The position numbers and the translations under genes were made by a program. From the NCBI RefSeq assembly GCF_001975985.1, contig NZ_MTQF01000013.1, positions 1 through 64,000 on the forward strand: a stretch of 64,000 nucleotides of DNA, written 5' to 3'. Numbering within the stretch: the stretch's first letter is position 1; every line of letters starts with the position of its first letter. The stretch comes from [Flexibacter] sp. ATCC 35103. Lineage in GTDB: Bacteria > Bacteroidota > Bacteroidia > Flavobacteriales > Flavobacteriaceae. The notes under the pieces are model-generated. The model was given only the letters and a program-made list of their open reading frames with translations. It was not told the origin of the DNA and did no database searches. Below, one piece after another: positions 10,101-16,700 of the stretch.

Positions 10101-11440
10101 GATGTCTGTTTATCGATTTTTTCGAATTCTATAGAAAGTTCCTCTACATTTTTAGTTTCTGTATTGATGTGGTTTTGGTTTTGAAAAACAACTAAAACAT
10201 CAAACAATAAAGATCTCGAAAGATCATAATCTAAATTTAGGTGACTCACTAATTCATCAAAAGGATAAATTTGATGGTGATAAGCTGATAAAAACGAATC
10301 GGTTTCTTTTTTAATAATGGTCGAAAATGTGTTTCTATCTTCAAATACAGTTCTTAAAGCAAGTGTGTTGATGAATAGTCCCAATTGATTTTCTAAATCC
10401 GGATGTTCTCTTCCTGCCACGGGAATACCTACAACAATATCGTTTTGATTAGAGTATCTGTATAATAATGATTTAACACCGGCTTCTAAAACTGTAAATA
10501 CTGATGTATGGTATTTTAATGAAAAATTTCTAATTTTCTCAAAAAACTCTAACGAATATTCCTTTTGAAAATATTTACCATTGTAAGTTTTAATTTCAGG
10601 TCTTTTTTTAAAGGATGGCAGTTCTAACACAGGCGGTATAGTAGTAAATTGCTCTAACCAAAACTCCTGTGCTTTTTTATATTTGCTTCCATACTTTTCT
10701 TCCTGAAGCCATACTGCATAATCTTTATATTGAAAAGGTATTAACCTATTTGAAAATGAATTGTTTATTAAATCAAAATAAATAGTAAAAACTTCTGATG
10801 CCATTAAATTTGTCGACCATCCGTCGCTAATTATATGATGCATAGAAATATAAAACAAATAAACTTCTTCTTCTGTTTTTATTAAAGATATTCTAAATAA
10901 TGAAGGCTTTTCCAGATTAAAAGTATAAACATGCTGTTTGTCTATATAATCTTGTATTTTTTGTTCTTTATTCTCATCCACAGAATAATCAAGAAATGAA
11001 AAATCTAATTTTGACTCCTCAGAAGAAACTACAAATTGCTTAACCGATTCTGTAAGCTGATCAAACATAAAATAAGTCCTTAATATTTCATAACGATTTA
11101 CCAAAATCTGAAACGCCTGCATTAAAGAATCAATATCAAGAGATCCAGAAATTTTAGCCGAAAAAGAAATATTATAAGCTGAAGACACTTTATCCAGCTG
11201 ACTCAGCATCCACATTCTGTATTGTGATGAAGTAACGGGATAACCTTCCTCAGATTTATTGGCTGGTGTAATAAATCTGTTTCCTGACAAGTAATCTAAC
11301 AGGTCTTCTTTCTTCTCTTTTATTGATTGTATAAGATCTTGAGTTGGCAAGTTTTCATTTTCATACTTCAATGATAAATCACTGCCTTTAATCGATATCT
11401 CGATACCATGATTTAATAATTCTTCTATAAATTCTTTCAT
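4112..11440 (-). CDS. Terminal NRPS: docking-C-A-T-C-A-T-TE with cysteine thioesterase
   Basis: The protein has 2442 residues. Residues 1-52 resemble a TubC-type N-terminal docking domain. C1 has HHIISDGW (201-208). A1 spans about 535-1005; its pocket reads D-A-E-H-V-G-E-V-T, and the two acidic positions suggest a basic residue (weak prediction). T1 has GGDS with S1051. C2 has HHSILDGW (1267-1274) and begins DIYPMSPIE, like C domains that accept D-configured donors. A2 spans about 1590-2100; its pocket D-I-W-E-I-N-T-D-D is close to the 2,4-diaminobutyrate code, so Dab or 2,3-diaminopropionate is likely. T2 has GGDS with S2146. The thioesterase (about 2195-2442) has GHCKG with C2278 in place of the usual serine, plus D2387 and H2417. 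Cysteine nucleophiles occur in the beta-lactam-forming TE of sulfazecin SulM and the beta-lactone-forming TE of obafluorin ObiF. There is no epimerase domain. The upstream neighbour encodes an SbnA-like enzyme, which fits A2. Confidence 0.94.
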   Translation of the reverse strand: MKEFIEELLNHGIEISIKGSDLSLKYENENLPTQDLIQSIKEKKEDLLDYLSGNRFITPANKSEEGYPVTSSQYRMWMLSQLDKVSSAYNISFSAKISGSLDIDSLMQAFQILVNRYEILRTYFMFDQLTESVKQFVVSSEESKLDFSFLDYSVDENKEQKIQDYIDKQHVYTFNLEKPSLFRISLIKTEEEVYLFYISMHHIISDGWSTNLMASEVFTIYFDLINNSFSNRLIPFQYKDYAVWLQEEKYGSKYKKAQEFWLEQFTTIPPVLELPSFKKRPEIKTYNGKYFQKEYSLEFFEKIRNFSLKYHTSVFTVLEAGVKSLLYRYSNQNDIVVGIPVAGREHPDLENQLGLFINTLALRTVFEDRNTFSTIIKKETDSFLSAYHHQIYPFDELVSHLNLDYDLSRSLLFDVLVVFQNQNHINTETKNVEELSIEFEKIDKQTSQFDVTFSFKEEAEKLALTIEYNTDIYDEFLITRMFNHFESLVTLAIENENTAIEDLIFITEEEKIELLSNFNHTKIELEKEKGKTIINLFEEQAAKTPDNIAVIFENTQLTYKELNEFTNQLGHQLRSSYKIQSDDLIAIKLDRSEKVLVAILAVLKSGAAYVPIDPEYPKERIDYIENDLKAKAIIDESFLEAFTNAKENYPNTNLVHINTPESLAYIIYTSGTTGQPKGVMIENKSVINLIVSQTEEFKFTANESVLLFSNYTFDASVEQIFLTLLNGAALHITSKSTIADHNSLKNYLQEHKITHFHAVPGILEQLTFDANFSLKRLVSGGDICTQTLANKFKNQKFSFYNEYGPTETTVTSIELLYSEGKISIGRPIANTEIYILDQNLQLASVGAIGKLYISGAGLSRGYLNKPDLTAEKFVVNPFIENSKMYDTGDLAKWLPDGTIEFLGRKDFQVKVRGYRIELGEIETHFAQFSNHIKNVIATAKDVEGNKILIAYYTTDKTEAIEKDSIRKYLLTKLPEYMVPAFFVELEHIPLNSNGKIDYKALPDVIEKDLIRTEFVLPRNETEKKLAAIWKEVLVIDKISITDNFFIIGGDSIRVLKVVNRINKQWKIMISVSDLYNNYTIEKLSALLNIPRSDAYNFADDQKRNLVLDKFTKLKNEILLSGKLFEKENIEDIYPMSPIETGMVYTSLRYPDLTGVHHQSLYRREFDNFKIEVFKKALSLLITKHNVLRTEYNVKDFGSEVRIIRKQIPATISYEDISTFDKKQQATYLEKYLSSELEKPFDLYGAPLWRMAIFKEQDNCYSFIWQFHHSILDGWSNASFITELNNTYSELNKNPEYIPSALKCDYKNYIIQNDIVQNDRTVQEFWKKELLDYTRLDIFDELGENIYEESTSILEKNYQDRLRILSTESGISIKAISLGVFSYLLWLLNYDNEVVLGLVGSNRPVADDSEQLLGCFLTATPFKINTPSSDDAKIIDFIRDVQDKMTLLKGPDQMSLPDISALVAGKESKNTNLLFNAAFNYIDFHVLEDIQIDDFQDKKELENIEKGAAKAFSNSYLDVDINTGNQDFKVSLRLTRNLKGDISLAKLSSIYFSILKSFIDFPHIAMKEIKYMDSEELSVLDGFNDIEPYFDLNRDIVTIFRENVKKQEDKIAVKDSKRQLTYNELDLSSNRLSNYLMNKFVPAPDNLYGVMMDRSVTMCETILGVWKSGTAYVPIDKNYPMERILQIIKNSNLKALFIDSDIDDAIADELSKLIPVINADIIIKNEDIYKEYCPVSINLSSLAYVIYTSGSTGVPKGAMLEHWGMLNHIGSKIVEMGMDEHSIVAQNAPHTFDISVWQMFSALVSGGTTVIYDYNTILDIPKFCNAIQEDKIKVLELVPSYFSEMLYYLDKYNNILPLEDLDILILNAETLFPSVVNQWIKLYPNIPIVNTYGITETSDDLSHFIIKESITTETTPVGKRPIQNIEIHIVDPFLKRVPIGVTGEIIIAGQGVGRGYLNDKERTNKVFLQGPVEGLTKKKRIYRTGDLGRYSHDGTLEFLGRKDYQIKVGGHRVELLEIETKLNLIPEIKEAIVLDLKNEKKETFLAAFYTVKNKITEQELKKELKQLLPAYMVPSVFIEQDKFSLSSNGKINRNELRNWKIQTSEKKETTAENYSPLELELLEEWKEVLGRDDIDVDEDFFDLGGDSFKAIRLVSKSKYGFSIIDFYNNTTIKTMADFIKMNKVVSDGSILIHLLKAKNEQAVSVIGVPNSGGEPINFKDLGIELGKKETEFNFYCVDLPRIDPKEDENMDVAIDNLSEILYAEIKRKVKGPLILFGHCKGSVLIMKTIELLQKENSIDLRAICISSFFPTEKVITFGNQSDEEIVKFLTRINGNIPENDSDRKTFYRNFRYDSDFAYSGLNYYLHAVRKSNFTKFGAPFYFLTGTKDPVTKGYKRKYKRWREYAQTVELIEIKGAGHFLLRDSSIELAEIFENISNKCIRNE

Positions 11441-11512
11441 TTATTAATTTACTTACTTTAAATTAAAATCTTTTTTTCAGCCTTTTTATAATATTAAATA
11501 CCTGTCTAGTTG

Positions 11513-12427
11513 TTATTTATAAATATTATTTACATATACACCACCTCCATCTGGAGATATAAAAACAATATTTTTACTGCCCAGTTTTTCAGGATACAGT
11601 TCGTTATATTTAATAACTGCCTGATAGCAAGCTCCGGAAGATCCTCCCAGAAAAAAGCCTTTTGCCAAAAGGGATTGACAGCCTTCGATAATTTCCTTTT
11701 CATCCAAGATTATGAAGTCATCAATATCGCCCAGCTCTAAAAAATCTGATTCCTTACTAGCTCCGATTCCTGGAATATTTCTACTGTATTTTTCTGTAGA
11801 AAAAATCATCGAACCACGTATATCAACAGCAATAATTTTAATATTCTTATTTATTGCTTTAACAATGGTCGAAACTCCTTTAATTGTTCCTGTTGTGCTA
11901 ACAGCAACAAAAATGTAATCTACATCTTTAACGCTTTCGATAATCTCATTTGTAAGTTCTGAATACGCCAGATAATTATTAACATTCGCATATTGATTGG
12001 TCCAGAAATAATTTTCATTCTGACTTATCAGGCTCTTTACCATTTTAATCCTGTTAAGCAAGTATCCGCCAGTTTCATCTTTCTCTGTTATTTTAATAAC
12101 ATCGTAGCATAGTGATTTCAGTTTTTCATACATGATTGTATTTATATTCGAATCTACTACCGCAATAAATTTAATTCCGAGATACTTGCAATGAAGCGCT
12201 GCAGAATAGGCAAAATTTCCTGAGCTTGATTCTATAATTACAGTATCTGAATTAATTTTATTTTCAAGAATTCCTTTTTGTAAAATATGATTCACTGCTC
12301 TATCCTTTACACTTCCTGATAGATTGTACTGCTCCAGTTTTATGTATAAATTAAATTCATCTTTCTCTAATTTAATAATAGGTGTATTACCAATTAAAGT
12401 TTTCAATTGTAAATTTTTTGTAATCAC
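11513..12427 (-). CDS. sbnA: SbnA-like PLP enzyme (2,3-diaminopropionate pathway)
   Basis: A 304-residue fold-type II PLP enzyme of the cysteine synthase family. The PLP lysine is K41 (SGSVKDR), the asparagine loop is SSSGN at 67-71, and the phosphate loop is STTGTIKG. Segments such as WTNQYAN, IAVDIRGSMIF and PGIGAS match Staphylococcus SbnA as I remember it, not housekeeping CysK. SbnA joins O-phosphoserine and glutamate into the intermediate that SbnB oxidises to L-2,3-diaminopropionate. No SbnB-like (ornithine cyclodeaminase family) gene is in the window, so the second step must be encoded elsewhere or differ. The gene lies between the antiporter (18 nt) and the terminal NRPS (72 nt), whose last A domain has a diamino-acid-type pocket. 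A plain cysteine or cystathionine synthase is the alternative, less likely in this setting. Confidence 0.8.
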   Translation of the reverse strand: MITKNLQLKTLIGNTPIIKLEKDEFNLYIKLEQYNLSGSVKDRAVNHILQKGILENKINSDTVIIESSSGNFAYSAALHCKYLGIKFIAVVDSNINTIMYEKLKSLCYDVIKITEKDETGGYLLNRIKMVKSLISQNENYFWTNQYANVNNYLAYSELTNEIIESVKDVDYIFVAVSTTGTIKGVSTIVKAINKNIKIIAVDIRGSMIFSTEKYSRNIPGIGASKESDFLELGDIDDFIILDEKEIIEGCQSLLAKGFFLGGSSGACYQAVIKYNELYPEKLGSKNIVFISPDGGGVYVNNIYK

Positions 12428-12445
12428 TTTTTAATATGTATAAAG

Positions 12446-13684
12446 TTATTTAGTTGTAATTTGTAGAGGAACTTCGTTGTTTTTAGTTTCTCTCTCTGAT
12501 ATAAAATAAAACCAGTATCCTGATATCAATGATGTTATAATAGAAGTAATAACCAATGTGGTAAAAAATATTTCATTGATAATTCCTGCGTCAAATGCAA
12601 TTGTAGCCAGCACAATTCCGGGGCCGCCTCTTGTATTCATTGCAATCGAAAAATTCATTGAGGTTTTCATATTGAACTTCAGGAAGATTGAACAAACATA
12701 GATGCAGAAAATTTTAATGAATGAACTCATAGTTAAGAATCCAATGAAATAGTAGAAATCAAAATTGTGTATCAGGTTCAGTTTGTAACCTACAATTCCA
12801 AAATAAAGCGGTATAAATGAGTTTAGCGCTATTTTTTTTAAGTATTTTTTGAATGTTGTAAGTTTAAGTCCAAATAAATTATTTACAATTACTCCTGCTA
12901 AAAAAGCCGACAAAATTTTATTGGTATTAAATAAGTAAACAATAACTCCAATGATATAAAAACTTTGTATTAGAACCAGAAACAAAAAATTCTTATTTAC
13001 TGGAGTTTTTCTGTTTTTTAATAACACAGATAATCTTGGTAAAACGAATAATATCCCAAATAATAATAGTGGTGTAACTACTAACACCTGAATAATATTA
13101 GAATACAAAGAGGAAAATTTATTGGTTAAGGTTGCCAGCATAATCCATAAAACCATATCCTGAATTGTGGCTGTAGTAATAACTGTTGTCGAAAACTTGG
13201 TATGCAATAAGTTAAGATCTAAAAAAATTCGTGATATAACCGGTATTGATGTTACAGATACTGCAATTGCAAAAACAAGTTTTAGTGAAAAAAGATCTCC
13301 CTTTACCCCTATTATGGGTTGGTATCCATAAAAATTCATAGCAAAGAACCCCAAAACAAAAGCTACTAAAGTACCCGCTAGTAAATAAGACACTATAGCT
13401 CTTTCTTTGCTTTTATAAGAGGTTTTTGTTTCCATTCCGGAAATAAACATTAATATGATTAATCCCAAATTATAAACAGCATCAAGTGCCGGTTTTTGAT
13501 CGGCTTTTAGCATGAAATGGTTTTCGAAAATTTCAGGAAAAAAGATGGCTAATACAGTTGGCCCTAATAATAGTCCGCCTAATATCTCACCTATAACCTG
13601 TGGAAATTTTATTAATCTTGAAACTTCACGCATTAACAATGAAGAGGCAAGTATTGAAAATAGTATAATTGTCAGTGAAAGCAT
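12446..13684 (-). CDS. CPA2-type cation/proton antiporter within the NRPS operon
   Basis: A 412-residue, very hydrophobic inner-membrane protein with about twelve membrane segments. It shows the Na+/H+ exchanger-domain pattern of the KefB/CPA2 family, including the early segment GEILGGLLLGPTVL. It lacks the C-terminal RCK/TrkA nucleotide-binding domain of full-length KefB proteins, so it is the transport core only. It lies 55 nt after the FkbH-containing NRPS gene and 18 nt before the SbnA-like gene, firmly inside the operon. Antiporter genes of this kind are known from some antibiotic clusters, where export or self-protection has been suggested. Its substrate here cannot be told from the sequence. 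Confidence 0.85.
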   Translation of the reverse strand: MLSLTIILFSILASSLLMREVSRLIKFPQVIGEILGGLLLGPTVLAIFFPEIFENHFMLKADQKPALDAVYNLGLIILMFISGMETKTSYKSKERAIVSYLLAGTLVAFVLGFFAMNFYGYQPIIGVKGDLFSLKLVFAIAVSVTSIPVISRIFLDLNLLHTKFSTTVITTATIQDMVLWIMLATLTNKFSSLYSNIIQVLVVTPLLLFGILFVLPRLSVLLKNRKTPVNKNFLFLVLIQSFYIIGVIVYLFNTNKILSAFLAGVIVNNLFGLKLTTFKKYLKKIALNSFIPLYFGIVGYKLNLIHNFDFYYFIGFLTMSSFIKIFCIYVCSIFLKFNMKTSMNFSIAMNTRGGPGIVLATIAFDAGIINEIFFTTLVITSIITSLISGYWFYFISERETKNNEVPLQITTK

Positions 13685-13739
13685 TTGATTATATATTTAT
13701 TGTTTATATTACTACTCAGAAATTAAATACTGAAGATCT

Positions 13740-16700
13740 CTAGATTATAATTTCATTTTTATTACTTGTTTTTTGTTCATTATATATTAATTGAGATAAT
13801 TTTTCAATGGAACTATTTTTAAAGAAATCCAATATATTGATCTCAATATCATAGTTATAATACAATCTGGACAAAATCTGGGTTGATAATAATGAATTAC
13901 CTCCCATTTCAGAAAAATCACTTGTTGTATCTATAAATTTATCACCAAGAATATTGATATACATTTGAGTCAGGATATCTACCCATTCCATGTTTTTATC
14001 ATCATATTGAGGCATAATATGATCCTTACGGAAATAAGAAAGATTGGAAACTTCTAATACTTTGTACACATTTGAGTGGAGTATTTTGAACTTGTCATAT
14101 TCTAAAATATCGATCCATTCCAGCTCTTCACGATCTGCTGTTTCTTCAAAATCACTTATATCATCTGAAAAATGTTCATCTACCGTAAAATCCAGCATTA
14201 TAGATAGTTCATTATCTAATGCTTTCTTTAAATCGATTTTATGATTTGTATCATTTACCAGCTTATAATCTCCCAAATCTTTGTATCCAAGTAACTCAAA
14301 ATTTTGCTTAGCTTTTGATACATTATTTGTAAAAATTGCTACACTTTTATAAGTGTTTTTTAATACAGTAAAATCGAAATCAACATCTTCCAGTAATTCA
14401 ATAATCCCAATATTTTGAACATATAGAAATACTACTTTTTTATTACCAAATAAAATAGCGGCTCGCGGAGATCTAATAACATCGTACACGATATTGTTTT
14501 CGGTAAAAAATTGCAATGTTTTATCAATATTTTTTATTCTGTAACAAATATGATAAGGCAAACCGCTAACTGTTTTTATTCCTTCAATAATTTCAGTATC
14601 ATACCCTTGTACAAGTTCGATATCATTATAATCTTTATGTTTTCCTATTGTTAGATAACAGTTTTGCAAAGGATCAAAAACTACCTCATTAAAAGAAAAG
14701 CCCATAGAAGCATAATTTATTTTTGATTCTTCGATGCTTTTTACTGCAATCCCTGTGTGATCAAAATAAAATTCGAAAGTTTGTTTTTTAGGGATGTCCT
14801 CTTCAAGATATAATGTGATATCGTCGTGCTGTTTTGTTTCTTCAAGACTTAATTTACAAATGCTTGAATCATTTTTTTCAAAAAATATGACATCGCTCCT
14901 TTTCATTAAAAATTCCTGGAAATAATCATTCTTAGGTGTTTTTTCAAAATTTAGAATAAGCTGTTTTTTAGTATTTTTTTTAGCAAGATTTTTGATGCAA
15001 TCCAGTATACAGTTTTCAATTTCTTTCCCTAAAATTCTGCAGCTTAAATTAAAACTCTCAACAATTAAATTGTCATTTGTTTCATCAAAAATTAATACAC
15101 CTGTTAAACCATAATCTCCAAATCTGTCGCTCACATGAATTACATAACAGTGATTTTGGGCAATTTTAGTAGAAATATCACTATTGCTTCTGGGTAATTT
15201 ATTTAGAACAAATTGATTCGTTCTGTTTAAAAGCTGATACACTCGCTCTGTTTCGTCTTTTTTTGCCAACCTAAAGCTTACCTTTAAATTAAGACCTTTA
15301 ATAAATTCTTTATTACTTCTGTTAGCTGAAAATATTTTTCTTTCGCGTTCTTTTTTATAAAGTGTTGTTCTTTGTCTGTCTTCCTCCGATATCTGAATTT
15401 TATCAAATGCAATAACTCTTGCTAAAAGCTGACTAAATAAAACTTCTTTTTCCGGCAATAAAAGTGTTAAAACTTCTGGATTTTCAATCATCATTTGCTG
15501 ACATTCCCAAGGATTATCATCAATGAATATAAAACTGTTAATGTTTAAGTTTAATTCTTCTGCTATCTCAATTATATTTTCGGATTTACTGTTCCAATTA
15601 ATTCTTGAGGTCAAAATATGCTCTCTCCTTAAAATCATATCTGGGTGATTATCAAAAACATTAAAGACATCTTCTTCATTATTTTTACTAATAAGAACAA
15701 CCAGAAATCCTTCTTTATATTTTTGGAGCACAAACTCCTGCAGGTATTTGTACCCTCCGTCTATAATTATCTCATCAAGAGTAGATTCTCCACAAATTCC
15801 TTTCCATAACGTATTATCACAATCCAGGGCTATTACCTTTAAAGGATTTGTATTTCTAAGTGCTAATAATGTACGTACAACCTGAAGAGATATGATGTAA
15901 AAAAAATCGTCTGTAAACGGTATATGTGCCAAATCATTTTTATAGTCATCAAAAAGACTAATGTTTGGATATACATTCTTTGTATTACGAAAATCTAATA
16001 CGAAACAATTTGGTATTTTTTTTATTTTATCAATTGTCGACTCATTGTATTTTTCTACGATAGAATACGATTTTTTATTTTCATCAGCAGGAAAAATACC
16101 TATCAGTTTAACCAGGTTTTCAGGAAGTTCTTTTAGTTTGGTTAAAAATACGTTTTGAATATAAATGATGTTTTCCTCGTCATAACTTTCATTTTTATTC
16201 CAATAATCTTCATATCTGTTAAAAACAATTAAATAGTCTAACTGATCTGAATTTAATGTTTCTTGCGAAAGTTCGTTTATTATTTGATTATAGGCTCCAA
16301 ACGAAATTGTGCTTTCAATATTAAAAGTTTTAAAAGTTTTTATCAACTGATCTTTAATCTGTTCACTTGTAAACGAGGAAATGATTTTTGCTTTTATTTT
16401 ATCATTTAAAACAATTGGCAATGAAGTTGAGACATTAGTAGCCTTTCTTGCGTCTATTTTTATTTCACTTGTTAATCGATTTTTAGCATCCGACATTGTA
16501 ACTCCTAAATCATCAAATAAATGATTTAGTATAAACATTAAATTTTGAGATAAAGCCTCAATTGTAGCCGCTTCAAATAAATCAGTATTATACTCAATCG
16601 TTACAAAAGCTTTGTCGTATGCAAAATTAATATCGAACTTAATGTCTAGTTTTGATTGGTAATCATCGGTTAAAGAAACATTGTATTCTTCTATTTGTAT

